A stretch of 64,000 nucleotides of DNA from G963678445 sp963678445 (lineage in GTDB: Bacteria > Hydrogenedentota > Hydrogenedentia > Hydrogenedentales > G963678445). The translations under genes were made by a program, and so were the position numbers. Positions 38,301-43,798 of this stretch are shown here, one piece after another. The DNA is taken from NCBI GenBank assembly GCA_963678445.1, contig OY782877.1, positions 2,232,001-2,296,000 of the forward strand. The letters are read 5' to 3'. How positions within the stretch are numbered: the stretch's first letter is position 1; each line of letters begins with the position of its first letter. The notes beneath the pieces are model-generated. The model saw only the letters and a program-made list of their open reading frames with translations, ran no database searches and was not told where the DNA came from.

Positions 38301-38924
38301 ATCCACCACCTCCGCGCTGTCCGACAAATTCAAAAACATTACAAACGTCGCCACCGAAGCCCGCAAGTCCAGATTATCAAACTGCCCGCCACTCTTCGCC
38401 CCCAAAAACACCTTGCCACTATCCACACTCTTCTCCACCAACATCGCCCTACGCTCAAGATTCGAAAAACTCTCCCAATCCACCGACATACGACGCACCC
38501 GCCCCAACTTCCTCGCCTCCTCCTCCGTTATCCCCTCCATATCCGGCAAAATCTTACGCAACCCCTGCTTCGCACTCGTAAAACGCGGCATCCCCATTCC
38601 CGAAACTCGAGCACGCCCCTCCAATACCCCCTGCGACCCCGCCTTCCCCTCTCCCGCACCCCGCTTCATCAGAGCCCCCTTCCCTGCGCGATACACCGCA
38701 TACCACCGCCTCAACACCTGCACATCCGAAGCCCCACAAAGCCCACCACTATCCTGCGAAAAGTCCTGTACCTGTCCTGCATCACCCGCACACACCACCG
38801 ACACATACGACGATACAGGAAGCACACACAAGCCACACAGCCCCAACACCAACAGCAAGACACTCCCCTTAAAAAACCACGACCCAAACACACCCTGCCA
38901 TCCAACCTGTGCATACCTACTCAT
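29349..38924 (-). CDS. Giant surface protein: leucine-rich repeats, InlB-type repeats and C-terminal polysaccharide deacetylase
   Basis: This 3191-aa protein starts at ATG 38924 with AGGAG eight bases upstream. A signal peptide (VLLLVLGLCGLCVLPVSSYV) is followed by a DVDGDTFSNLLEW dockerin-like motif near residue 345. Three LRR blocks lie at roughly 465-820, 1060-1310 and 1880-2130 (LTNLTALNLSENQLS type). Between them are many divergent InlB B-repeat-like units (FSHWSGDV, WQFDHWSGG, VTAHF). A GEGEGEGEG linker sits near residue 2490. The last ~240 residues are a NodB deacetylase: LLTFDDGP, GHDVGIHT, RAPYGNS, ILFHDS. The LRR and B-repeats suggest adhesion to a surface or polymer; the enzyme domain suggests modification of acetylated glycans. 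The final 700 bp are AT-rich and lysine/asparagine-rich, unlike the rest, pointing to a later-acquired end. Confidence 0.88.
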   Translation of the reverse strand: MSRYAQVGWQGVFGSWFFKGSVLLLVLGLCGLCVLPVSSYVSVVCAGDAGQVQDFSQDSGGLCGASDVQVLRRWYAVYRAGKGALMKRGAGEGKAGSQGVLEGRARVSGMGMPRFTSAKQGLRKILPDMEGITEEEARKLGRVRRMSVDWESFSNLERRAMLVEKSVDSGKVFLGAKSGGQFDNLDLRASVATFVMFLNLSDSAEVVDLNGASLDEDGVAYGEPNGVPDLAEFLVLEGVLKDDTVDFSASGGLTHAALATRWLAASALFDNATIPANVPAGVIETLTAYAVLGDPLSVFIATVFSDELGIGFAEEETFDIILDTSLVPLISAQGDVDGDTFSNLLEWQEVAVLPTFEQNFAAYYAAALDVQTIPAGDFVTMTRSWSGWGVYPYPIAEKYRAGTPVEIMAVPEEDWVFEKFEILFPGTGMDAIPVKENPTTFPMDSDVEVQMVTLPMLDATTYFADVRLETAVRAAVGKLTGTLYWRDLVGTGFTSLDASGLGITSIEGIHYCLDLQTLDLSNNAFSEIDYLEGLTNLTALNLSENQLSATEFLSNLAFLSDLTQLETLLLGSAGENTDSPVAEVATASNTFTDISGLAGLTNLRTLELTGCAVTDISALQSLTNLEELYLSKVSVGDFSYLAGLTRLTELTLQETGLTDADMTHLANITALEWLLLGGNSLTSLSVLADCSALEILEVSGNTSLSNVSPLQSCTSLWGVLANNCAISNVSPFASAVSLQGLILENNQIVDMAPLNTMSLYSLESVNVLGNPLGTQALCTDIPAMIARGVAVDYEGACGMGYTLTAAASPANAGELWPFVGSRVYEAGNTVELCVDSTTLPYTFSHWSGDVEEEQTDWSCVTVVMDSDKSVTANFLEAQWIVTILPPEGVGQCTETRGYQDGATACISAQGGVGWVFSHWLEGETVFSTDSSYCFDINSDLTLKAVFLPAETMLHIGHNAGGRTSPEAGTYYYLTNDEVSLYAYADENYFFDYWWGDLRGYYTPSSIVMDGNKTINATFSSIGHDMVVFSDENLRALVLTALGKTSGPIYTDDLIGTGFTTLDASNAGITNLGGLEYCRDLRSLDLSGNTITDLTPLEKLGKLYSLSLSDMQPDNWEPLGELGSLSDLTITGCALTDEDTAFLAKLKNLTRLDLSDNQIQNLVVLHGVTKLVHLELEHNQIYDLCPLCYCVDLYTLNVSYNNLSAIDCLGLLDQLRAFYAEYNQITSAGALYGRPSLEYIQLSHNQLTDIQSLGTLPAINTIILDDNPLEDISNLVYNPDLNAGDYVSLNDTALTHHSACWGVDQLRARDVTVRTNIKCTFNLTTAIIETGNATDANSITPTPDGASYERDSSANISAHPGYHWRFQGWTGDLTSALGNETLTMDTDKSVTASFIQQHEVSRDIPLDFGSGTVMVGPHGGQSTEITGSPSQHHLFDHQTVVQLQATPDPGWQFDSWGGDLTDTTLNPNTFAITSDINLTARFIQEGRLTITVSPAGAGNVALYKNGSSTAEPAATSYPIIQGDTLRLNAIAASGDWQFSHFAGVPNGTTNPCTWTLNNGGARAIQAIFIQRRVYITSSQGGTLTVKRNGTAIGGAAEYPAIDGDTFTITATPDPNWRFQHYTGIILGGTFPPTTTNPLTLTISQDTVIQAQFVQRILNLGVAEGQGCVNVKRNGVTLPAGEESYIVFDGDQIEVTAISYDGWQFDHWSGGSISGDATSQSFTINGNAQVYAHFIQRYLTLNIQPEAHDNCFIEIERNGYFTRGPNPYPLLDGNTVALHARTDTHWRFVEWTGALTGNATPQTVLIDGADKNVTAHFQRWYHLSTQTHRAPDGTSINCSPAPDEGGCYPPDTTVTLTAPTPDGYDFLGWSGTLESDQNPLTLTMNTDYQLTANYGKLVTFDPKITKNIREQLSKEADAPLYAHELTDITEIYGTLGIWGVTTLAGLQYCTNLEKLGIVSWGEDPNTGEQINVSDLTPLSSLTHLRELIIWFANVNTLDALANLTRLQKLHIIGNFQNLGDINALINLHALERICLPNCGITDISALNSNMTELQTLMLNNSFNMNIENHVANITSLQSLRNLDKIDLIGNNITDITPLIANPNIATDDILWLTGNPLENCPAVCVHIPLLESRGVTVYAGNLQCNGEIDTDGDGYTDLQELQYLQLYYPPFGGTTNLGIAVQNWITDPNSYPPVAAEQIASIPTIQVTVSIKGEGMVAPGEGIWEFATYAIDCADPWAYPPTCDYNEITVTAEPAEGWLFRQWRGDLAGKSGTVQSLECEGNWHITAEFEQQLWADELDLLTALEYFLLTTGQVTEASEVLSFDRGKSGASGNGIPDAAEMALVEELVLNPVYNYEGGVWGSRVQKEFLEQCDFAAGYLGSGVEEELTLASAAYLLLGGWEYPFWLRSVLEDAGIVTEMDLRTYGNMQSRHLRPDGDADGDGFTNLEEWWWVLQVNGYPAMSLSLTQDFVATALDPYQPSISVIPQEPPSGEGEGEGEGEGEGDCWNDAFEQPGALIVYEASVEPDRVHFGVMAFEIDPTTGEEHAISLAQPVPTQLGRHIRVRVTQNAGWFKKWSAPGTLLDGSNKLEDEFVHCQPFQIIMPEAKPEMTVTLMDPVLEGSVTVTSSDQRVSIDDLTVSGPAEAYVNLSLTPNASAIADDERHCGWMIACHEHEATYQKEAVCRVDRLRYEYDGRQFGVYPKLWTYYSLYPLYPCPYMHRATLTGPGSIGVGSYRLDHGFTDDPDDEPIAPWRDAFIGDGPEACYLASPDIGWQVSHAVINDEIIEDAGLSYCLDWWIPKEDVPMHATVELVEKPVLEWDVACIDGGDEPPEAMGYCTASPSGRYYTAATPYNLEDFEGQGGLVALTFTPRYGYEFVRWKGTGSVFYANGAGRCDVRLDAEEDDSEHWVTDQTIYIKPLKTASGGAKSGEPETPSPATPLVQALVREVEHVNILLTFDDGPRTNTTLTIVNTLNANKIKALFFSQLDDGYMRDKNGELIESKVETIEYIKNNGHDVGIHTAGEGTHTPSDDWGDRLGKDAYLPNTECALESDFVAGKEFLSTLGYGTVKYARAPYGNSWSNSDVINILKKENILLKSIHWNVDSRDWDLNISVEQVCSNISAGLESCIQNNIDPVIILFHDSQVRTRDYFESKYLPQIIKTAHENNKKINWVDSSALEEPENNDRIIPVSFGE

Positions 38925-39004
38925 CAAAACTACTCCTAAAATACAACAAACCTAAAAACTCGATACTTTACAGCCTGCAACCCTGCACCCAAGCTCATCT
39001 AACC

Positions 39005-39033
39005 ACTATGTAGCAAAAAACAAAATAAGTCAA
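39005..39033 (-). promoter_or_regulatory. Predicted sigma70-type promoter of the giant surface protein
   Basis: On the minus strand TTGACT (39028-39033) and CATAGT (39005-39010) are separated by 17 bp, about 80 bp before the ATG at 38924. The surrounding 350 bp (38928-39273) contain no gene. Their right part may be the degraded 5' end of the IS630 element. Prediction only. Confidence 0.5.
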
Positions 39034-39273
39034 CATAAGTTCGTAAAAATCCTTTTATACTACAAAAACACCTCAAGATGATTAAAATGAGATAAAACAA
39101 GAGCACCAACCCAAGCCCCCCCTACAAACAAAAAAGAACGCCCACGCCTAAGCTAGAGCGTTTTAATAAAATCTGTAGCCATTACACACAACAAGACGAA
39201 GGCCATCCCTATCCTTATCCGTTTCCCAAGCGCTTCGTTCGACATATTCCAGTATTTTACTTTCGATAGTCAT

Positions 39274-40032
39274 TTGCAGCATCTTTCACACTCCCTCCCG
39301 GAGTCATTCATCCAACGCCATGAGTTCGGCATTGATTTGCCGATCCGCTCGGTGGGCGAATACCTGCGACGGTGGGAATTCACGCCCCAAAAAACCATCA
39401 AGCGCACGTACGAACAACAATCCAAAGCCATTCAAAAGTGGCTGGATGAAGAATATCCAGCCATCGAAAAGCGGGCGCAGCAAGAAGGGGCGCAAATTCA
39501 CTGGGGAGACGAAACCTCCATCATGAACACCGGCGTCCGCGGGCGCAGCTATTCCCCCCGCGGCAAAACGCCAGAAACCCGCGCCGTTTGGGGCAAACGC
39601 GAAAAGTTTTCCCTGATTTCCAGCGTCACCAACCGGGGCAAGTGCCGATGGATGATGATAGAGGGCGCCTTCAACGCAGCGCGACTGATCGCGTTCATGG
39701 AGCTGCTGGTGAAAGACACAAAGTACAAAGTATTTCTTGCACTCGACAACCTTCGCGTTCACCACAGCAAGCCCGTGAAAGCGTGGTTGGGTCAACACGA
39801 GGAAGAAATCGAAGTGTTCTATCTTCCCAGCTATAGTCCAGAACTCAATCCAGACGAACGGCTCAACGCCGATTTGAAACACAAGATCACGACAACCGCC
39901 CCCGCCCGTAGTCGCAGCAAACTGAAAGAAGTGACCACAAGGCATATGGAGTTCATCCAACGCTCACCCAAGCGGGTCATAAAATACTTCAGAGATCCCC
40001 ATGTCAGCTATGCCGAAAATCACAACTTTTAA
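39274..40032 (+). CDS. IS630-family transposase, N-terminally truncated
   Basis: This 252-aa DDE enzyme lacks most of its N-terminal helix-turn-helix part. The remainder starts at FIQRHEFGIDLPIRSVGEYLR, and the frame opens only with a weak TTG. Catalytic residues are visible: Asp in HWGDETSIMNTG, Asp in FLALDNLRVHHS and the Glu region in YLPSYSPELNPDERLNADLK. The end (RVIKYFRDPHVSYAE) is normal for the family. Role: cut-and-paste transposition at TA sites; this copy is probably inactive in cis without its DNA-binding region. It cuts the downstream minus-strand gene (40045-40560). Confidence 0.85.
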   Translation: MQHLSHSLPESFIQRHEFGIDLPIRSVGEYLRRWEFTPQKTIKRTYEQQSKAIQKWLDEEYPAIEKRAQQEGAQIHWGDETSIMNTGVRGRSYSPRGKTPETRAVWGKREKFSLISSVTNRGKCRWMMIEGAFNAARLIAFMELLVKDTKYKVFLALDNLRVHHSKPVKAWLGQHEEEIEVFYLPSYSPELNPDERLNADLKHKITTTAPARSRSKLKEVTTRHMEFIQRSPKRVIKYFRDPHVSYAENHNF

Positions 40033-40044
40033 TTGCCGGAGCAA

Positions 40045-40560
40045 TAGTTTTCCATCCAATGTATTATAGAAATAATTTCGCAAAAGAATTTCTTCTGGCA
40101 AGATATATTCTTCAACGAATTTTTCTTGTTTGAAGTCATAAATCCTGAGCCAACCTCTTTGTTCCCTTTTTCTAGATGCGAAGGATTCTTGGGGACTGTA
40201 GTGTATTATCGATTTATTCCCAAAAAGCAATGCCCATTCTTTGTTGGGATGGATAAGCACTTTGTTTACTCCGTCCAATACAGTTGTTTTTTGGGATGGC
40301 GAATCGGAGTACGACTTCACGTCGAAATACCGCGAATAAATCCGGGTGGCTTGATTCATTTCTGGGTTCAGCCGATAAATCGCAAACGTAGTAGGAGGGA
40401 TGACGTCTTCATTGGGATTGTTTAGCAAATAAAGGCCCGTCTCGGCATGCACACCTTGCACAAAGCTCAATAGAAAAACGCCGAGTAATACAACAAACCC
40501 TACACGCAACAGCGATGAACCTTGCCTTTTCTGGTCAATATATGAATCTTTATCAGCCAT
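40045..40560 (-). pseudogene. Truncated third copy (C) of the secreted unknown family, interrupted by the IS630 element
   Basis: Start ATG 40560 (MADKDSYIDQKRQG) leads into a signal segment VGFVVLLGVFLLSFVQGVHA. The mature part tracks copy B closely (NPNEDVIPPTTFAIYRLNPE, KREQRGWLRIYDFKQEKFV, LPEEILLRNYFYNTLDGK). Similarity stops at about 40045, where the IS630 3' end begins. The frame runs on into IS sequence to 39964. The lost part corresponds to roughly the C-terminal 60 percent. Confidence 0.8.
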
Positions 40561-40758
40561 AACAAGTTGTGTTTCTATATGGTGTGCGCTTATATGAAAT
40601 CTCACTAGTGTCCGGTTAAGGATTTTTTAATCCGTTACAAGTTAAAGCAATACAATATGTTACAAGGAAAAATGAGCGTTTTCGACTTCAAATCGGTTTG
40701 ACTTTATCGCCATACTTCTTTCATCTTGAAAGGAGTAAAAGATGTACGACGGTCGTTT

Positions 40759-41485
40759 TGAAATGGCCCCCATGGGTTGGACAGGCTTTTCCGGGTCTTA
40801 AGGATCGCCCTGGTCCCTGGTTTTCATGCACAGTCCCCCATGGGGGTGTGCATACATATTAATGTAGTACACATTATCTGGTGTGCGTCTGTCAAGCGCC
40901 TGATGCTTTCTTTGCTGGCTGTAGAAATCCATCCAGCGTCCTTTGCCGTCCATGCTGATCCGGACGCCATGTTCCTTGAGTACGTCGGTGAAGGCCGCGC
41001 TGGTGAACTGGCAGCCCTGGTCGGTGTTGAAGATGCCGGGTGCGCCATGCCGGGCCAGCGCTTCGTTGAGCGCCGCGACGCAGAAGTCCGCGTCGAGGGT
41101 GTTGGACAGCCGCCAGGCGAGTACCTTGCGGCTGTACCAGTCCATGACGGCCACGAGGTAGACGAAGCCCCTGGCCATCGGAAGATACGTCACATCGGCG
41201 CACCAGACCTGATTGGCGCCTTCGATGGCGAGACCGCGCAGGAGACGTCCGCCGCCTGCGCGAGCAGCTGTTCCTTCCACTGCTTCACCTGGTCGAAACG
41301 CTGCGCCAGTTCCGCAAGCGTTCCTTCCTCCCGAAGCGCCGACAGCGCTACCTTCGCCTTGAAACCCGGTGCATGATTGTGTCGTTTACGTCGCATAACT
41401 CGATCTCCTTTACGGCTCCATTCACAGCCTACTCTACATCAGGAGATCCACTTAAGACACTGTCCAGATTTCGGGGTCCAGTTCA
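40759..41485 (-). mobile_element. IS3-family element, internally deleted, with both ends
   Basis: Ends are recognisable as related inverted repeats: TGAAATGGCCCCC at 40759 and, inverted, TGAACTGGACCCCG ending at 41485. Each has TTGGACAG/CTGGACAG and TTAAG-like blocks further in. At 727 bp the element is roughly half the length of intact IS3 relatives. It shares its left end and OrfB tail with the fragment at 25512-25913. No convincing flanking target duplication was seen. Confidence 0.8.
40798..41396 (-). pseudogene. IS3-family OrfA/OrfB remnants with two internal deletions
   Basis: ATG 41396 opens OrfA (MRRKRHNHAPGFKAKVALSAL), which loses its second half. OrfB begins mid-way in another frame at RRLLRGLAIEGANQVWCADV and continues with MDWYSRKVLAWRLSNTLDAD and FNTDQGCQF. 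A further deletion of 108 bp removes the segment containing the catalytic Glu: GRWMD is followed directly by FYSQQRKHQALD. The first two catalytic Asp residues are present (CADVTYL, TDQG); the Glu is missing. Inactive. Confidence 0.85.
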
Positions 41486-41572
41486 AGAAGCGGGGGAGAA
41501 GAAAGATGAAGAAGAAATACGGAATGAGACGGGCGTGAGGCGGCGGAGTATCCCGGCTCACCATCAGAAAGA

Positions 41573-41634
41573 CAGCCCGGGCGTGCACGCCCGGGCTGAA
41601 GAGGGCGGAAGTTCGAATCTTTTCGCCTCGCCCA
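41573..41634 (+). other. Possible tRNA 3' end (T-arm, acceptor, CCA) behind a perfect palindrome
   Basis: 41607-41623 can fold as a T-arm: stem GGAAG/CTTTT with two G-U pairs and loop TTCGAAT. CGCCTCG, C and CCA follow (41624-41634), as in a tRNA 3' end with encoded CCA, and a rho-independent terminator lies 13 bases further on. The 5' half of a tRNA could not be fitted; instead a 26-bp perfect palindrome occupies 41573-41598. It may be a tRNA remnant. In the wider 41486-42090 stretch only this, the terminator and a dispersed repeat were found. Confidence 0.3.
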
Positions 41635-41646
41635 TATAAAAGGCGG

Positions 41647-41685
41647 AACGCCAGCAGGATACAGAAATTTCCCGCTGGCGTTTTT
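41647..41685 (+). terminator. Rho-independent terminator
   Basis: A nine-base perfect stem AACGCCAGC / GCTGGCGTT (41647-41655 and 41674-41682) runs into TTTTTCTTTTTC. It directly follows the tRNA-like 3' end, which suits the terminator of a former tRNA gene. The symmetric stem could also work leftwards only weakly. Confidence 0.6.
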
Positions 41686-41960
41686 CTTTTTCACGCGCCC
41701 TTCCTTTTCCTCTTCTGCATTCTCCTCCGCCAGGCGTATCGGCCGCTATTTTTTTGATTCCTGGGATACTGAAAAAATTTAACTTTAAAATATGATAAAC
41801 TCACTCGTTGCAACCTGTTCAGAAGGTCAGGTTGGCGCGCCCTTACATCATAAATGACGGAAGATTTACAGACGGGATGTGAAGGCGAAGGCAGGCCTCT
41901 GCTTGTCTCGTTGCGAAATTGTACTTCGTCACAAGTCATTAAAACATTTGAGTAAACCTG

Positions 41961-42060
41961 CCATTGCGAGCGGCGCGAAGCAATCTCATATCCTGTGCCA
42001 CCCTCCGGTCGGGTGGATAGCGCAGATGGCCTCGTCGGCCCCTGGCCTCCCCGCAATGAT
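41961..42060. repeat. Dispersed palindromic repeat, copy 1
   Basis: Begins CATTGCGAGCGGCGCGAAG and ends GCAATGAT, with complementary arms (TTGCGAG...GAAGCAAT and CTCGTCGG...CCGCAATG) around a variable centre. A related unit lies at 46351-46448. Both stand just before the RBS of a Kelch gene. This resembles the common bacterial repeat class with ends like TCATTGCGAG / CTCGCAATGA, from memory. Confidence 0.6.
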
Positions 42061-42090
42061 GAATGGCACTGAATTATGAAAGGAAGGACC

Positions 42091-43770
42091 ATGCGACACT
42101 TTATAAGTTTACTGACGGCTGCGCTCCTCTGCGCGGCAGCGCACACAGCGCCGCCGGAGAGCATCGTGATACACGGACAGCTACTCGACACGAACGGGAA
42201 AGCCCTCACGGGCGACCGGGCGTGGTCGGTGACTTTTTATGATGCGGAAAGCGGCGGCGCGGCCCTGGGCAGTGCGCTGAGCGGCACGGTCACGCTGTCG
42301 GCGGAGGGAATCTTCGACATCTCCCTCACCCCGCCGGAAGAAATCTTCACCGCCGCCACCGTCTGGTATGCCATTGCCCTCGACAGTGACGAGACGGGTA
42401 ACGGCCTGGACGACAACGACGTTTTTCCCAACCGGGTGCGCATGGAAAGCGTGGCCTTTGCCCGTCGTGCGGAGGAAAGCCGCTTCGTGGAAGCCTCGAA
42501 CGTGAGTCCGGGCACGGTGGATGAAACCGAGCTGGGCGCGCTGGACGGCATCAGCGGCTCCGTGCAGGGACAGCTCGACGCCAAGGCGGCGCTGTCGGAC
42601 GTCATCCCGGAAAGCGCCATCGTACGGAGCGAGATCTATCCGAACGAAAACCTGACCGGCTACACCTGCATCGGCAAGATCACGGAAGACTTCACGCTGC
42701 CCGATGCGGAGCTGGACGCCTGGAGCGGCATGTCCACGACCAACGCACCCGTCGGCCGAGAGGATCACACGTCGGTATGGACGGGCTCAAAAATGATTGT
42801 CTGGGGAGGATTCAGCGAGGCTTGGCTGAACACGGGTGACGTCTACGACCCGGATACGGACACCTGGACGGCCATGAGCACGACCGACGCGCCCTATCCC
42901 CTATCCGGCCGCATAGCGGTATGGACGGGCTCAAAAATGATTGTCTGGGGAGGAAACACCTCCTCCAGCTACCGGGGGGGTGGCGTCTACGACCCGGCGA
43001 CGGACACCTGGACCGCCACCTCCACGACCAACGCGCCCCCCACCCGATTCAAGCATACGTTGGTTTGGACGGGCTCAAAAATGATTGTCTGGGGAGGGGA
43101 AAGGCTCGGCGAGTCTCTGAACACGGGTGGCGTCTACGACCCGGATACGGACACCTGGAGCGGCATGTCCACGACCAACGCACCCGCCAGCCGAGAGGAT
43201 CACACGTCGGTATGGACGGGCTCAAAAATGATTGTCTGGGGAGGAATCAGCAACGGCAGCTACCTGAATACGGGTGGCGTCTACGACCCGGATACGGACA
43301 CCTGGAGCGGCATGTCCACGACCAACGCACCCGCCGCCCTTTCCAGGCACACGTCGGTATGGACGGGCTCAAAAATGATTGTCTGGGGAGGAATCAGCAA
43401 CGGCAGCTACCTGAATACGGGTGGCGTCTACGACCCGGATACGGACACCTGGAGCGGCATGTCCACGACCAACGCACCCGGGTCCCGATACAAACATACG
43501 TCGGTATGGACGGGCTCAAAAATGATTGTCTGGGGAGGATATAAAACCGGCAACTACCTGAATACGGGTGGCGTCTACGACCCGGAAACGGATACCTGGA
43601 CGGCTACCCTCACCGCCGCCGCGCCTGCCGGGCGATACGACCACACGGCGGTGTGGACGGGCTCAAAAATGATTGTCTGGGGAGGATCCAACTCCAGCGT
43701 CCTGAATACGGGGGGCATCCTGTACACCCCGACGACGACGACAACCTTCTACCTCTATGAGAAAAATTGA
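42091..43770 (+). CDS. Secreted Kelch-type beta-propeller protein (copy 1)
   Basis: This 559-aa protein begins MRHFISLLTAALLCAAAHTA, a Sec signal. Residues ~22-210 form an N-terminal beta domain (VIHGQLLDTNGKALTGDRAW, GTVTLSAEGIFDISLTPPEE) followed by a TVDETELGALDGISGSVQGQ linker. From about residue 215 Kelch/galactose-oxidase-like blades repeat every ~49 residues (VWTGSKMIVWGG...LNTGGVYDP.TDTW...STTNAP), with six or seven blades. GGAAGG precedes ATG 42091. Family knowledge: such propellers bind glycans or proteins at the surface. The DNA of the blades is itself strongly repeated. First gene of a four-gene plus-strand run. Confidence 0.85.
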   Translation: MRHFISLLTAALLCAAAHTAPPESIVIHGQLLDTNGKALTGDRAWSVTFYDAESGGAALGSALSGTVTLSAEGIFDISLTPPEEIFTAATVWYAIALDSDETGNGLDDNDVFPNRVRMESVAFARRAEESRFVEASNVSPGTVDETELGALDGISGSVQGQLDAKAALSDVIPESAIVRSEIYPNENLTGYTCIGKITEDFTLPDAELDAWSGMSTTNAPVGREDHTSVWTGSKMIVWGGFSEAWLNTGDVYDPDTDTWTAMSTTDAPYPLSGRIAVWTGSKMIVWGGNTSSSYRGGGVYDPATDTWTATSTTNAPPTRFKHTLVWTGSKMIVWGGERLGESLNTGGVYDPDTDTWSGMSTTNAPASREDHTSVWTGSKMIVWGGISNGSYLNTGGVYDPDTDTWSGMSTTNAPAALSRHTSVWTGSKMIVWGGISNGSYLNTGGVYDPDTDTWSGMSTTNAPGSRYKHTSVWTGSKMIVWGGYKTGNYLNTGGVYDPETDTWTATLTAAAPAGRYDHTAVWTGSKMIVWGGSNSSVLNTGGILYTPTTTTTFYLYEKN

Positions 43771-43798
43771 AGATACGCAGGATGGGAAAGGAAAAATC

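Noticed and set aside
37897..38955. 352-codon plus-strand frame at the 5' end of the giant gene
   Set aside because: Ser/Asn/Pro-rich shadow of the true minus-strand frame, which has a signal peptide, RBS and promoter.
41452..41694. Minus-strand frame containing RKDSNFRPL
   Set aside because: This peptide pattern arises from translating a tRNA T-arm; treated as a possible tRNA remnant instead.
42921..43544. Repeated MDGLKNDCLGR-type frame inside Kelch copy 1 (also in copies 2 and 3)
   Set aside because: It is the Kelch blade DNA read in another frame; the repeat comes from the blades and it has no start signals.
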